This document shows positions 1 to 11,726 of a DNA stretch of 53,722 nt, piece by piece (the first letter of the stretch is position 1; each line of letters opens with the position of its first letter). The notes under the pieces were generated by a model. The model had not been told where the DNA came from and ran no database searches. It worked only from the letters and a program-made list of their open reading frames with translations. Position numbers and translations under genes: made by a program. The stretch is from positions 1 to 53,722 of the forward strand of contig NZ_JHVH01000024.1 in assembly GCF_000620045.1 (NCBI RefSeq), read 5' to 3'. This DNA comes from Halomonas halodenitrificans DSM 735. Lineage in GTDB: Bacteria > Pseudomonadota > Gammaproteobacteria > Pseudomonadales > Halomonadaceae.

Positions 1-296
1 CGCCAGGCCTCCACCTGCTCGGGGTAGAGCCCGCGCTCGCGGCAGTAGGCGCTGACTTCAGCCTCGTTCATCGGAGCTGTCTCCAGGACGATCTGGAACT
101 TCTCCTGGCTGGTCCACTGATCTGGCTGGGTAGAACGTGATGGCAAAACCTGTCCTCGTGCTCTGGCCTGTTTCCGCCAATTGTAGAGGGTTGTCGCGGT
201 GATGCCTTCCTGCTCGGCTAATTCCGGGATGGTCATGCTCATGGGCGGTGCCATCTTCTTGAGGATGGCTTCCTTACGCTCTGTGGGATAACGCAC
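1..296 (-). CDS. IS3-family transposase OrfA, partial at window edge
   Basis: Reading from a GTG at 296, preceded by GAGAGGTGAT, about 98 residues are visible before the edge. They begin VRYPTERKEAILKK and contain a helix-turn-helix of the type ELAEQEGITATTLYNWRKQA, typical of the small OrfA of IS3-like elements, which binds the element ends. A second segment ending AYCRERGLYPEQVEAWR is also typical of this group. OrfB, the DDE catalytic part, would lie outside the window. The start is a GTG, so only the frame, not the exact initiation site, is secure. Confidence 0.85.
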   Translation of the reverse strand, partial: MRYPTERKEAILKKMAPPMSMTIPELAEQEGITATTLYNWRKQARARGQVLPSRSTQPDQWTSQEKFQIVLETAPMNEAEVSAYCRERGLYPEQVEAW

Positions 297-345
297 GTTG
301 ATCACCTCTCAATCCGTTTGGGTGACAACTACGCTGGCAGATAGG
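1..345 (-). mobile_element. Partial IS3-family insertion sequence (left window edge)
   Basis: The window opens inside an insertion sequence: its orfA-like transposase gene runs off the left edge. The outer end of the element is estimated to lie between about 309 and 350, because IS3 elements normally leave only some tens of bases between their tip and orfA, and here the neighbouring lipoprotein reading frame stops only 13 bases before the orfA start. The exact tip and the target duplication cannot be fixed without the other end. Confidence 0.5.
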
Positions 346-1001
346 GGATAGCGCCGCCGGAAGGCGGCCTCCACCTCCCGGCGCAGGTCCATCACACCGA
401 GCTGGTGAAGGAAGTGCACCTGATTGGCGACCTGGGCGGCATAGACGCCCAGCACTTCAGGGTCGGTCAGGAACGCCGCCCAAGGCGGGTCGCCCAGATA
501 GTCCAGTGCCCGCTCATGGCCGGGAATCTCGTCCAGCATGCCATGGTAGTGGGCCTGCACCAGCCGGAACAACAGGCCTTTGGCATAGGCGATCTCGCCC
601 CACCGGGTGAACATCTTGGCCCGGGCACGCTGCTTCTCGGTGCGCCGTGGGTATCCCTCGACGCCCTCTCTACCGAGCCGTTCGACCTGCCCTGGCACTC
701 CCAGCTCGGCAATCTCGGCCTCGAGGCGCCCCGCCAGGTGCGTCATGTACTCGCGGTTGGCCGGCAGATAGCGCTCCTCGCCGGTCACCCGGTAGAGGCG
801 CTGGGCGTAGTGGCGGCGCTTGCCGATGGAGAATTCGGGAAGCACCGCGTCATAGGTCGCCCGGAGTCGCTCCGCCGCCAGCCGGTGGTGTTCGTCCGGG
901 CCGGCATCGGGCTGCTGCACGGCACAGGCCGAAAGCTGCAACACCAGCCCACACAGGGCAAGCCACGACAACAGCCGCTCGTGGAGGCTGGGCAGGCTCA
1001 T
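309..1001 (-). CDS. Putative lipoprotein, C-terminus probably altered by IS insertion
   Basis: A 230-residue protein with a signal peptide and lipobox LQLSAC (Cys about 26), so probably an envelope lipoprotein. The mature part is mainly helical and charged; the stretch AQRLYRVTGEERYLPANREY recalls DUF3541-type proteins, but that resemblance is weak. Its ATG overlaps the stop of the upstream UPF0126 gene by 4 bases, so it is the last gene of the ast-zapE-UPF0126 run. The last 13 or so residues (YPLSASVVVTQTD) lie directly against the IS transposase start and are probably encoded by the element's tip; the native protein would then be longer. Function unknown. Confidence 0.65.
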   Translation of the reverse strand: MSLPSLHERLLSWLALCGLVLQLSACAVQQPDAGPDEHHRLAAERLRATYDAVLPEFSIGKRRHYAQRLYRVTGEERYLPANREYMTHLAGRLEAEIAELGVPGQVERLGREGVEGYPRRTEKQRARAKMFTRWGEIAYAKGLLFRLVQAHYHGMLDEIPGHERALDYLGDPPWAAFLTDPEVLGVYAAQVANQVHFLHQLGVMDLRREVEAAFRRRYPLSASVVVTQTD

Positions 1002-1750
1002 GAGCGATTCTTCCTGCGCCGTGACTGCTCGGGCCGAATCATGCGAACCCTTACCTTGGGCCGCGGCGACTCGGCAGGCGGCTCCGGCGGCTTCTCCTCT
1101 GCGGTTGGTGCCGTTGGCTCAGGAGTTCTCGGGATGATCACCCAGGCGAAGGTCGGCAGCGCCAGGCGCCAGTGGATGGCGGCCAGGCGCAGGCCGAGGG
1201 TCGCGCTCAGCGAGAAGGCAACGGCGACCGGTCCGGGTGCCCCCAGGGCATCCAGCCCGACATAGACGACGCCACCGGCGATGGCCGCGGTGGCGTAGAT
1301 CTCCTCGCGCAGCACCATGGGAATACGACGCGCCAGCACATCGCGCATCATGCCCCCGGCCACCCCGGTCATCACGCCCATCAGCATCGCCACCAATCCC
1401 GATGTGCCCATCTCAAGCGCCTTGTGGGCGCCGATCACCACGAACAGCGCCAGCCCGAAGGCGTCGGCCACCGGCATGAAGCCTCGAGAGAGGCGATGGA
1501 TATAGTGAAACCCCAGAATCGAGAGCCCGACCGTGGCCAGGATCACCCATAGGTAGGTGGGGTCGGTGACCCAGAATACCGGCCTTATGCCGAGCACCAG
1601 GTCGCGGACGGTGCCACCCCCGATGCCGGTCATTGCCGCCAGCACCAGCATGCCGAAGGGATCCATGCGCGAACGACAGGCGAGCACCACACCCGACAGG
1701 GCAAAGACGACCACCCCCGCCATATCCAGCCAGTAGATCAATTCGTTCAC
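998..1750 (-). CDS. UPF0126/TRIC-type membrane channel protein (YicG/YadS-like)
   Basis: The protein has 250 residues starting at GTG 1750, preceded by GGAGACGGCA. The open frame extends further upstream, but into zapE. About seven hydrophobic segments form two homologous halves, each with the family signature: GIGGGTVRDLVLG in the first and GVAGGMMRDVLARRIP in the second. This is the prokaryotic TRIC/UPF0126 family, inner-membrane trimeric cation channels also annotated as glycine transporters. A Pro- and Arg-rich cytoplasmic tail of about 45 residues (PEPTAPTAEEKPPEPPAE, then basic) is longer than usual. It lies 70 bases after zapE and overlaps the next lipoprotein gene. Substrate not deducible. 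Confidence 0.88.
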   Translation of the reverse strand: MNELIYWLDMAGVVVFALSGVVLACRSRMDPFGMLVLAAMTGIGGGTVRDLVLGIRPVFWVTDPTYLWVILATVGLSILGFHYIHRLSRGFMPVADAFGLALFVVIGAHKALEMGTSGLVAMLMGVMTGVAGGMMRDVLARRIPMVLREEIYATAAIAGGVVYVGLDALGAPGPVAVAFSLSATLGLRLAAIHWRLALPTFAWVIIPRTPEPTAPTAEEKPPEPPAESPRPKVRVRMIRPEQSRRRKNRS

Positions 1751-1820
1751 TGCCGTCTCCTTCCGCCGCGCCGCCTCGAATGGGCGCACAGCATAGACCA
1801 ATTCCCGCCGGGTGGAAGGG

Positions 1821-3014
1821 TCAGAATGTGTCCGTGCCGAAACGCGCCAGCTGCATCTCCCGCAGCCGGCTGAGGGTGCGCCGGAAGGGAAAGGCCAGAT
1901 GCCCATGGGGATAGAGCGACTCCATGGGCACCGCCGCCTCCAGATACAGCGGTGTGCGCCTGTCGTAGCACTCATCGACCAGGGCGATAAAGCGTCGCAC
2001 GCCGTCATCCCGGCGGGACAGCGGTGGCAGTTCCCGATCCCCCGCCACCACTCGATCGACGCCATCCTCGGTTCCCCGGGCAATGCCACCCATCGGGCGG
2101 GCATCGCTCAGGCGAGGCACCCCCTCCAGCAGGATATGCTCGAAACGGTCGACCAGGGCGATGAAGTCCAGCGCCGCCAGGGGCTGCTCGCAGAGCTCGG
2201 TGTAGTCGCACCACACCACCGACCCGCTGCGCCCAAGTACCGCGATGGCACGGTGGCCAAGTTCGATGGGAGCCTGGGTGGTCGCCTGGCCGTCGCAGAG
2301 CCTTGCAAAGACATCGGGCATGGCCCGGTTGCCACTATCGGCCGCCACGACCCAGTACCGCTGATGGCGACGCCCCGGATGCAGACGGTGGTCCTGCCCT
2401 TCGCCGAGGTCGATGGCATGCATCTCTCGCTCCATGGCGGCAATGGCCGGCAGAAAGCGTTCGCGATTGAAGCCGTCGGCATAGAGTTGATGAGGCGCCT
2501 GATTCGAGGTGCAGACCAGCACGACCCCCTGCTCGAAGAGCGCGGTCAGCAGCCCGCCCAGCAGCATGGCATCGGCGATGTCGTTGACGAACAGTTCATC
2601 GAGGCAGAGTACCCGCACTTCGGCGGCCAGCTCTCGGGCCAGGGCGAGCAGGGGGTTCGGCGTGCCGCCGAGCTGAAACTGGCGACGATGCACCCAGCGC
2701 ATGAAGTGATGGAAGTGCTGGCGCCGGGCCGGTACCCGAAGGGCATGGTGGAAGGCATCCATCAACCAGGTCTTGCCGCGCCCCACCGGCCCCCATAGAT
2801 AGACGCCCGTCGCCGGCTTGCCCTGCGCCTCTTCATGCCCATGCACGGCGTCGAAACAGGCCTCGAGGGCCTCGGCGGCGGATCGCTGGGAGGCATCGGC
2901 AACGAAGCCGTGATGCGCAAGGGCCTGGTGGTAGACGGCCAGCGGCGAGGTCGCCCCGGTTGGAGGACGGGACGGCGCGCCACTCGATGCCTCGGGTCTC
3001 TTCCGGCGCGTCAC
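1821..3014 (-). CDS. zapE: Cell division protein ZapE (AFG1-like ATPase)
   Basis: A 397-residue AFG1/ZapE-family P-loop ATPase. Walker A is GPVGRGKTW (about residue 75), Walker B is [11 protein letters not shown], and a sensor-type [14 protein letters not shown] follows, all in the family order. In E. coli ZapE associates with FtsZ at the constricting septum; related proteins act in mitochondrial membrane-protein quality control. Its ATG overlaps the astB stop by 4 bases, so translation is probably coupled to an arginine-catabolic gene. That is an unusual context, since zapE usually sits near rplM/rpsI or petA-type loci. Confidence 0.9.
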   Translation of the reverse strand: MTRRKRPEASSGAPSRPPTGATSPLAVYHQALAHHGFVADASQRSAAEALEACFDAVHGHEEAQGKPATGVYLWGPVGRGKTWLMDAFHHALRVPARRQHFHHFMRWVHRRQFQLGGTPNPLLALARELAAEVRVLCLDELFVNDIADAMLLGGLLTALFEQGVVLVCTSNQAPHQLYADGFNRERFLPAIAAMEREMHAIDLGEGQDHRLHPGRRHQRYWVVAADSGNRAMPDVFARLCDGQATTQAPIELGHRAIAVLGRSGSVVWCDYTELCEQPLAALDFIALVDRFEHILLEGVPRLSDARPMGGIARGTEDGVDRVVAGDRELPPLSRRDDGVRRFIALVDECYDRRTPLYLEAAVPMESLYPHGHLAFPFRRTLSRLREMQLARFGTDTF

Positions 3015-4399
3015 GCCCCTTCCCGCTGAAAGGCGTAGACGCTGCCGATGCCCAGCAGCCGGCTCAGCTCGTCCAGGGCGGTCAGTGACTCCCTGACCAG
3101 CGCCGGGTCGGCGAGGTCCTCGGGCACGAGGCGGTCACGGTAGTGGCGCTGCACCCACCCGACAAGCTCGCCGTACAAGGCGTCGTCGAGCAGCACGCGC
3201 CCGGAGAGAGCGGCACGCTCCTCGGCCGCCAGCACCATCCGCAGGCGCAGGCAGGCGGGGCCTCCACCGTTGCGCATGCTCTGCTTCACATCCTTGACCA
3301 CCACCTCGCCGATGGGATTGGCCCCGGCCAGCAGATGGTCCTGCAGGGTTCGCCAGACCCTCTCGTTCTCCTGGCACTCCCCGGGCACCACCAGGGTCAT
3401 GGAGCCATCGGCATTGGTCAGCAGCTGAGAGTTGAAGAGATACGACCCTACGGCATCCTCGAGACTCAACGCCTCGCTGGGCACGCGCACCGGAATCAAC
3501 GGGGTGCTCATGCGCTCGCGCAGGGCCTCCAGGGTGCCCTCTTCGTCCAGAAAGGCCATCTCGTGGTAGAGCAGCACAGGGCCGTTGCCCACCGCGATGA
3601 CGTCATTATGGAAGACCCCGGCATCGATGGCCCCGGGGTGCTGCTGGGCGAATACCGTCTGCGACTCGGCCAGGCCATGCTGACGCGCCACCGCCTGGCT
3701 CGCCTCCAGGGTCTGGCGCGCCGGGAAGCGACGCGGTGCCGGGCTCTCTTCGGTGCCCCAACCGAAGGCCTCACGCCCGTAGACATAGAGGTGCACCCCG
3801 GCATCGCCGTGCTCGCCGGCCAGGCGCGTATGGTTGGCCGCCCCCTCATCCGAGAAGGCGGGAGTGGCGGGGAGCACCGGGTGATGGACGAAGTGTTCCC
3901 GAGAGCGGAAGATCGCCGCCAGTACCCGGCCGGTGGTAGCGGGCTCGAGAAAGCGGTGAAAGCTCGACTGCAGGTTGGCCGGGGTGAAGTGGACGCGGCC
4001 ATCGGGGGCATCCCGGCTGGGCGTCACGGTGGCGGCATTGGCGGTCCACATGCTCGCCGCGGAGCACACCGCACGCAGCACCTGCGGCGCCTCGCCGGCG
4101 GCTCGCGCCAGCACCCGCTCGTCACTGCCGGTAAAGCCCAGCGTTCGCAGGGCCCCGAGGTCCGGGCGCTGCTGCGGCGGCAGCACGCCCTGGGGGTAGC
4201 CGGCGTCCATCAGCGCCTTCATCTTGGCTAGCCCCTGCAGGGCCCCCTCCCGGGGATTGGCCTCCAGCCCCCCATGACGCATCGATGCCACATTGCCCAG
4301 CGCCAGGCCGGCATAGTTGTGGGTAGGGCCCACCAGGCCGTCGAAGTTGACCTCACGGTAGTCGGTGAGGCCCGCCCCGCTCTTCAGGCTCTCGTTCAC
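3011..4399 (-). CDS. astB: N-succinylarginine dihydrolase
   Basis: 462 residues, close to the usual ~447. It hydrolyses N2-succinylarginine to succinylornithine, CO2 and two ammonia, step 2 of the AST pathway. The N-terminal signature [20 protein letters not shown] is diagnostic. The guanidine-modifying fold residues are visible: a His region in [19 protein letters not shown] and the catalytic Cys in [14 protein letters not shown]. It overlaps astD upstream and zapE downstream by ATGA junctions, indicating one polycistronic message. Cytoplasmic. Confidence 0.96.
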   Translation of the reverse strand: MNESLKSGAGLTDYREVNFDGLVGPTHNYAGLALGNVASMRHGGLEANPREGALQGLAKMKALMDAGYPQGVLPPQQRPDLGALRTLGFTGSDERVLARAAGEAPQVLRAVCSAASMWTANAATVTPSRDAPDGRVHFTPANLQSSFHRFLEPATTGRVLAAIFRSREHFVHHPVLPATPAFSDEGAANHTRLAGEHGDAGVHLYVYGREAFGWGTEESPAPRRFPARQTLEASQAVARQHGLAESQTVFAQQHPGAIDAGVFHNDVIAVGNGPVLLYHEMAFLDEEGTLEALRERMSTPLIPVRVPSEALSLEDAVGSYLFNSQLLTNADGSMTLVVPGECQENERVWRTLQDHLLAGANPIGEVVVKDVKQSMRNGGGPACLRLRMVLAAEERAALSGRVLLDDALYGELVGWVQRHYRDRLVPEDLADPALVRESLTALDELSRLLGIGSVYAFQREGA

Positions 4400-5865
4400 A
4401 GGCTCACCCCCGGCGGCAGCTGGTCGGGCAGGTGCAGGTCTGCGCTCTCCATGGAGGCCACCGGATAGGCGCAGTAGTCCGCCGCATAGTAGGCGCTGGG
4501 ACGATGATTGCCGCTCTCCCCTACTCCGCCGAAGGGGGCATCCCCGGAGGCGCCGGTGGTCTGGCGGTTCCAGTTGACGATGCCCGCCCGAATACGCAAC
4601 AGGAAGTCATCCCAGTCGGCGCGCGCGCCACCGATCAGCCCGGCGGAGAGCCCGTACCGGGTGGCATTGGCCAATGCCACCGCCTCATCCCAGGAGCGGT
4701 AACGATGGACCCGCAACAGCGGCCCGAAGTGCTCCTCGTCGGGCACCTCCAGGCCGGTGACATCGATCAGCGCCGGGCTGAGCAGGCTGGTGCCCTCCTC
4801 GAGACGCTCCATGCGCGCCAGCACCGTGCCGCCTCGGGCCTCCAGGGCCTCCTGGGCCGCCAGCAGGCCATCGGCGGCGGCCACGCTGACCAGGCCGCCG
4901 TAGAAGGGCGCCGGTTCGCTGAAGGGGGCCGCCACCCGCAGCCGCGAGATGGCATCCACCAGCGCCTCGATGAGACGGTCGCCCACCTCACCCTCCGGCA
5001 CGATCAGGCGTCGTGCACAGGTGCAGCGCTGGCCACCGGAGAGGAAGGCCGACTGCAGGATGGTCAGCACCGCCGCGTCCTGGTCCGGCACGTCCTTGAT
5101 CACCAGCGGGTTATTGCCGCCCAGCTCCAGTGCCAGGATCTTGTCCAGCTGACCGGCGAACTGACGGTGCAGGATACCGCCCACCTTGGCGCTGCCGGTA
5201 AACAGCAGGCCATCGATGTCGGGATGCGCGGCCAGGGCCTGGCCGGTCTCGGCCCCGCCCTGTACCAGGTTGATCACCCCGGCCGGGAGACCCGCCTCCC
5301 GCCAGCACTGCAGGGTCAGATCGGCGGTGAGCGGCGATTGCTCGCTGGGCTTGAACACCACGCTGTTGCCGGCCAACAGCGCCGGCACCATGTGGCCGTT
5401 GGGCAGATGCCCCGGGAAGTTATAGGGCCCGAAGACCGCCATCACCCCATGAGGCCGATGACGCAGCACGGCGCGTGCCTCTCCGACATCACGCTCGCGC
5501 TCTCCGGTACGCTCCTGACAGGCGCGCAGCGAGATCGCCACCTTGCCGATCATGGCGCCGACCTCGGTGCGCGCCTCCCACAATGGCTTGCCGGTCTCAT
5601 GGGCAATGGCCGAGGCCAGGTCCTCGCGGTGGGTCTCGAGGGTCTCGCGAAAGCGTTCCACCAGTGCCTGGCGTTCGGCGAAGGACGTGCGGGCCCAAGT
5701 CGGGAAGGCCTCACGGGCCGCCGCCACCGCGGCGGTAACGTCATCGGCACCGGCACTGCCCCCTTGCCATAGCCGTTCGCCGGTAACCCCGTCGTGCTTG
5801 GTGAAGGGCTCGGCGGCCCCCGCTTGCCAGCGGTCACCGATCAGCAGCGCCTGTGTCGGCTTCAT
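4396..5865 (-). CDS. astD: N-succinylglutamate 5-semialdehyde dehydrogenase
   Basis: 489 residues of the NAD-dependent aldehyde dehydrogenase superfamily; step 4 of the AST pathway, giving N-succinylglutamate. The catalytic Glu lies in [13 protein letters not shown] and the nucleophile Cys in [14 protein letters not shown]. The family-typical N-terminus ([16 protein letters not shown]) and the segment [15 protein letters not shown] favour AstD over other ALDHs, as does its place between aruG and astB. It overlaps both neighbours by 4 bases. Confidence 0.95.
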   Translation of the reverse strand: MKPTQALLIGDRWQAGAAEPFTKHDGVTGERLWQGGSAGADDVTAAVAAAREAFPTWARTSFAERQALVERFRETLETHREDLASAIAHETGKPLWEARTEVGAMIGKVAISLRACQERTGERERDVGEARAVLRHRPHGVMAVFGPYNFPGHLPNGHMVPALLAGNSVVFKPSEQSPLTADLTLQCWREAGLPAGVINLVQGGAETGQALAAHPDIDGLLFTGSAKVGGILHRQFAGQLDKILALELGGNNPLVIKDVPDQDAAVLTILQSAFLSGGQRCTCARRLIVPEGEVGDRLIEALVDAISRLRVAAPFSEPAPFYGGLVSVAAADGLLAAQEALEARGGTVLARMERLEEGTSLLSPALIDVTGLEVPDEEHFGPLLRVHRYRSWDEAVALANATRYGLSAGLIGGARADWDDFLLRIRAGIVNWNRQTTGASGDAPFGGVGESGNHRPSAYYAADYCAYPVASMESADLHLPDQLPPGVSL

Positions 5866-6911
5866 GATGCTTCCTCCTCGGTATCCAGAATGCGCAGACA
5901 GGCGCCCGCCGTCACCTCGAGGCGGGCCGCCTCGTCGGGGGTCAGGCGCAGGGTGCCATCTGCATCGGGCCCGCGACCCACCCAGGCGGCTCGGAAGTGA
6001 GCCATCTGTGTCGTCGCGGCCAGCCAGCGCGGCCGCTCGTGCGACTCGTCCAGAGCCGGGTCAATCACCGTCGAGCAGCGTCGCGACAGGCGTACCCCCC
6101 GCACGTCATCGATATAAGCCTCCACGGTGGGGCCGCCGTCGAAGATGTCGATATAGCCTTCCCAGCGCAGCCCCTCCTTCTTGAGCATGGCCAGGGCCGG
6201 GCGCGTCTGTTCATGAACCTGACCGATGCAGGCCCGCGCCTCCTCGGAGAGGAACGGCGTGTAGATCGGGTATTTGGGCATCAGCTCGCCGATAAAGCTT
6301 TTCTGGCCCAGCCCGGTCAAGCGGTCGGCCTCATCGAAGTCCATGGGAAAGAAGTGGCTACCCAGGCAGAACCAGAAGGGGCTCTTGCCCTGCGCGTCGA
6401 AGACACCACGCATTTCCGCCAGCACCTTCTCCGGGAAGCGATCGCGAAACTCCGCCATGAACAGCCAGCGCACCATGGAGAGCAACGCCCCGTTGCGCTC
6501 GGTGCGCCGGTCGCCGCCCCGGTAGGCGGGACGCAGGAACAGCGAGGCCACTTCGGCGTCGCCGGTATGGTCCGAGCACAGAAACAGGGTATCGATGGTG
6601 CGATGCAGGTCGAGCTGCACCGATGAGTGGGCCAGGGTCCCGAGGCGATAGTGATAGAAGGGCACCTCGCGCCCCACCTCGCCCTCGATGGCACAGCAGC
6701 CGGCCAGGTGGCCACTGACCTCATCCTCGAGCACGAAGAAGTAGTTGCGACGCTCGGGGGGCGTTCGCTCCAAAAACGTTTCCTGGGTGGCGGCGATCTT
6801 GGCGGCCAGGAAATCGCGGTTGTCGGGCAGCGACGTAAAGCCGACACCGGTCTCCCGGGCCAGGGCCTGCAGCTCTTCCAGGTCACCCTCGGCCATGGGT
6901 CGAATACGCAT
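5862..6911 (-). CDS. aruG: Arginine N-succinyltransferase, beta subunit (main AstA type)
   Basis: 349 residues of the AstA family (GNAT-like fold); transfers succinyl from succinyl-CoA to arginine, step 1 of the pathway. Family landmarks are present: [52 protein letters not shown] and [20 protein letters not shown]. The preceding gene is a paralogue, so the enzyme is probably an alpha/beta heteromer as in Pseudomonas rather than the single AstA of enterics. The start overlaps the preceding stop (TAATG) and the stop overlaps astD. Confidence 0.93.
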   Translation of the reverse strand: MRIRPMAEGDLEELQALARETGVGFTSLPDNRDFLAAKIAATQETFLERTPPERRNYFFVLEDEVSGHLAGCCAIEGEVGREVPFYHYRLGTLAHSSVQLDLHRTIDTLFLCSDHTGDAEVASLFLRPAYRGGDRRTERNGALLSMVRWLFMAEFRDRFPEKVLAEMRGVFDAQGKSPFWFCLGSHFFPMDFDEADRLTGLGQKSFIGELMPKYPIYTPFLSEEARACIGQVHEQTRPALAMLKKEGLRWEGYIDIFDGGPTVEAYIDDVRGVRLSRRCSTVIDPALDESHERPRWLAATTQMAHFRAAWVGRGPDADGTLRLTPDEAARLEVTAGACLRILDTEEEAS

Positions 6912-7999
6912 TACAGCTCCCCCTCGTCATAGCCCGGGTCATGTGCCTCGCCACCGCCACCATCTTCCCCGGGCAGCGCGAGAGGGGCCGCCAGCACCGC
7001 ACGCCCCTCTTCCACGCCCAGCACCGCCGCATGCTCCGGCGACAGCATCAACTGGCCGGTGGGCGACAGCGCATAACGCGCCACCACACAGCGGAAGTCG
7101 GCCAGGCGCTGATTGGCGATCATGGCCGGTTCGGCGTCGGGAAGGGTATGGGCGGGGCGGATGCGCACCGGGTGCCAGGCGGCCCGGCGGACGCTGTGCA
7201 GACGCTCCCGCTCGGCCTTGATCACCGGCCCGGCATCGAAGATATCGACGTGGCGCGAGCGCTGGAACCCCTCGGCCAGCATCTCCGTTATGGCGGGCTC
7301 GTGGTCCGGGTGCTCGCGGCCAATGGCGGCACGCGCCTGGGGCGTGAGCAGCGGCAGATAGAGCGGGAACTGCGGCATCACCTCGGCGATAAAGCTCTTC
7401 GAGCGTACCCCGGCCAGGGTATTGATCTCCTCGAAGTCGCGCATGAAGAAGTGGCGCCCCACGCTGTTCCAGAACGGTGACTCCCCGTCTGCGTCCAGAA
7501 AGCCCGGGAAGGCCATCGCCAACAGCGTGGCAAACCGCTCGGGATACTGGGCGATCAGCATCAGGCGGGCACGGCGCAGCAGGCTCTCGCCGCCGGTGCC
7601 GCGGTAGCGCGGCACCAGCGAGTACGCACATAGCAGGCTCGCCTCGGAGGCTTCGTGGGAGAGTGCCAGGGTCTGGACCTCGCGGCGCACATTGAGCTGC
7701 TGGGAGGCGTGTATCAGCGTTTCCTGGCGGTAGGTGTAATAGGCATCCTGTGCGCCGGCCTGGGCCCGCACCGTGGCGGTGCCCACCACCTCGCCGCGGG
7801 CCAGGTCCTCGAGCACGAAGGTGTAGTGCTCGTCGCCGGGACACTCCACCGCCGCGGCGAAGGCCTGGCGCGAACGCGCGATGCGCTCCTCCAGCCGGTC
7901 GCGATGGGCCGGCAGATTGGTAAGGCGCGGCACGGCCACCCCGGCCAGTCGCTCCAGGGCGGGCAGATCGGCCGGCGCGACGGGACGCACGACGAGCAT
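6911..7999 (-). CDS. aruF: Arginine N-succinyltransferase, alpha subunit
   Basis: 362 residues from ATG 7999 (MLVVRPVAPADLPALERLAG), with GAGAGG upstream; the open frame runs further but without family similarity. It is a divergent paralogue of the next gene, sharing LVPRYRGTGGESLLRRARL, KSFIAEVMPQFPLYLPLL and VDIFDAGPVIKAERERL. In Pseudomonas the alpha subunit (AruF) pairs with AruG and widens substrate use to ornithine; that role is inferred here. It lies 20 bases after astC and overlaps aruG by 1 base. Confidence 0.92.
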   Translation of the reverse strand: MLVVRPVAPADLPALERLAGVAVPRLTNLPAHRDRLEERIARSRQAFAAAVECPGDEHYTFVLEDLARGEVVGTATVRAQAGAQDAYYTYRQETLIHASQQLNVRREVQTLALSHEASEASLLCAYSLVPRYRGTGGESLLRRARLMLIAQYPERFATLLAMAFPGFLDADGESPFWNSVGRHFFMRDFEEINTLAGVRSKSFIAEVMPQFPLYLPLLTPQARAAIGREHPDHEPAITEMLAEGFQRSRHVDIFDAGPVIKAERERLHSVRRAAWHPVRIRPAHTLPDAEPAMIANQRLADFRCVVARYALSPTGQLMLSPEHAAVLGVEEGRAVLAAPLALPGEDGGGGEAHDPGYDEGEL

Positions 8000-8019
8000 G
8001 GCGGCCTCTCCCCTCTCGC

Positions 8020-9561
<1,542 letters not shown>

Positions 9562-9569
<8 letters not shown>

Positions 9570-11517
9570 CATAGTTGGCGCCCAGCCGGATATCGCGGCC
9601 CGGCTCCATCACGCTGCTGCCGCTGCTGAGCAGGAAGCTGCTGTGATCGCTGTATTGCTTGTCGAACACATTGTTCACCGCCAGCGTCAGCGTCAGGTTC
9701 TCATTGGCTGCCGGCGTCCACTGCGCGCGGATATCGTGGGTCACGTATCCCGGCTTTTCCTCGTCTCCTTCCGCGACGCGCTCCAGGCGCTCCACCGCAT
9801 TGAGGGTATACCCCAGGGTGATATCGCGGTTCGGCAAGCGGTACTGGTGATCCCAGGTCCACTTGTCGCCGGTAGAGGCACCGATGCCCATCTCATCGCC
9901 CAACGGGTTGCCTTCGCTGTTCTTCATGACGGTCTTGGCGTAGCCCAGGCGAGTGTCATAGCCACCCACCCCCCAGTCAAGGCTGGCCTCATAGCCACGG
10001 CTCTCGACTTCGCCATCCAGGTTGTAAAGCACGGCGGGATCGCTGCGGCGATCATAGGCCTGATAGTTCTCGATATCGGTATCGAAGCCGGTCAGCGCGA
10101 AGCCGAGGCGGTCGCCCTGGGTCAGCGCATCCCGCTGGTGCCAATCGAGGCCGATCTCGCGCTGACGGGAACGCTCGGGCTCGAGGCCATCCGCGATGGT
10201 CACGTCGTCGCCGATCAGGATGACTTCACGCGCCTTGGCGCCGCGCACGGCCTCTCCATAGCCGGCATGCAGGGTGAGGTTGTCGGTGGCGTCCACACTC
10301 AGCCGCGCGTTGGGCGAAACCTCGCTGCTACTGACGCTGTCCGCTTGGCCGTACTCGGTCTTGTAGTCGTCCAGGCGCGCGCCGACGGACAGCTCCCAGG
10401 CGCCGAGGCTCATGCGATTCTGGACGTAGGCGCCCAGATTGCGCGAGGTATCTTCATCGTTGGGCCCAGCCGATGCCCCTTCGTTGGTGCGGCGAGTTTC
10501 CTGTTCGTAATAGTCCATCCCCGCCGTCAGCCGGTGGGACACCGGCCCCGTGTCGAGATGGAAGGTATTGCGAACATCACCGCCAATATCCGTGGAGCGG
10601 CTCTCGCTGCCACTTTCGACGCGATCCAGCTCCTGGGTCGTGTGATACAGGGTGGCCCGGGTATCGATCAGCTCATTGCTCGGATGCCAGGCATGGTTGA
10701 GCGTAAAGGTCTCGCGCTCCATCTCCTGGTAGGTCGCCTCCTGGCTGCTGAAACTCGGCATATGGGGGCGCGTGAAGTAGCTACCATGATCCGTGGTGCG
10801 CTCGGCACTCAATCGCAGGTCCTGGTCGTTGACGTCCAGCAGGGACATCTTGAGCAGGTAACCCCGCTGTTGACCGGCCGTTTGCGGCTGTACGTCATCA
10901 TCGCCGGCCTCATAGTCATCGCTGTTGCGGCCACTGACATACCCCAGCAGCCCCAGGTTCTCGCCCAGACGACCATAGACGGCGGTAGTGCCGCTGAAAG
11001 CGTCCGCCGCGCTTTCGGTACCGACGGAAACCCGTGCGCCCAGATCCTGGCCGGGCTTGAGAAGGTCCTGAGCGTCCTTGGTCTCGAAGCGCACACTGCC
11101 CCCCAGCGCCCCCGGGCCATCATCGGCCGTCGCCGGTCCCGTATCCACTTCGGCACGCTTGAGCAGGGCCGGGTCGATGGTCAGGCGCCCCGTGTGATGG
11201 AACAGGTAGCCCCCCTGACGGGCACCATCCACCGTGACGTTCAAGTTGGTATCTTCCAGGCCCCTTACATACACCTTCTGCCCGATGGCAACGCCCCCAC
11301 CCACATCGACGCTCGGCTCGCCACGAAAGAGGTCTTCCAGATCGCGTGCCTGGCGCTGCGCGATGTCCTGGTCGGTAATGACCACTTCATCCCCGAGCCG
11401 CTCTCCGGTAACGACGATCGTATCGAGCTCATTGGCCATGACCTGATTCGCAAGCCCCAGCGACATGGCGCTGGCCGTCAGCATTGCCGCTTTCAATGGA
11501 TGTAGACGAGGATTCAC
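9562..11517 (-). CDS. TonB-dependent outer-membrane receptor, probably iron or heme related
   Basis: 651 residues. The start is taken at GTG 11517, because AAGGAGCCC lies just before it; a TTG at 11535 is in frame but is itself upstream of that site. The signal peptide ends near ANQVMA, followed at once by the TonB box DTIVVTG. The plug domain has DLEDLFRGEPSVDVGGGVA, VYVRGLEDTNLNVTVDGARQ and GPGALGGSVRFETKD; the barrel ends VNNVFDKQY and a terminal Phe needed for outer-membrane insertion. Two Fur-like boxes upstream imply iron repression. Ligand (heme or siderophore) cannot be read from the sequence; no transport partners lie nearby. Confidence 0.9.
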
Positions 11518-11530
11518 ACAGGGCTCCTTA

Positions 11531-11549
11531 AGCAATGATTATCGAATTC
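11531..11549 (-). promoter_or_regulatory. Fur-like box 1
   Basis: The minus strand contains GATAATCATT, a perfect match to the central 10 bases of the Fur consensus (about 12 of 19 overall by eye). It lies 14-32 bases before the receptor start and so overlaps the early transcribed or promoter region. Confidence 0.6.
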
Positions 11550-11553
11550 ATTA

Positions 11554-11572
11554 CCTTATGATAATAATTCTT
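11554..11572 (-). promoter_or_regulatory. Fur-like box 2
   Basis: On the plus strand ccttatgataataattctt matches about 13 of 19 positions of the Fur consensus. Tandem boxes four bases apart are common at tightly iron-repressed genes. The segment is strikingly AT-rich against the surrounding GC-rich DNA. Confidence 0.6.
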
Positions 11573-11726
11573 ACTCAAAACATGCAACTTTTTTTGTATG
11601 CCCTGTGTCACCCCTGGCGTCGCCTCGGCGCCGCTCCGGAACTTCCGTACCCCCTCGATGGTCGCCTTCCCAGGCGAGCATGCCAGGCGCATGATGCGCT
11701 ACAGACAGGCGACGGGAGTCAGGACG

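Noticed and set aside
405..1265. 286-codon plus-strand open frame over the lipoprotein and channel genes
   Set aside because: It is the antisense shadow of two well supported minus-strand genes in GC-rich DNA; no motif, no ribosome site.
9643..11505. 620-codon plus-strand open frame opposite the TonB receptor
   Set aside because: Antisense of a receptor with signal peptide, TonB box and barrel motifs; long antisense frames are common at this GC content.
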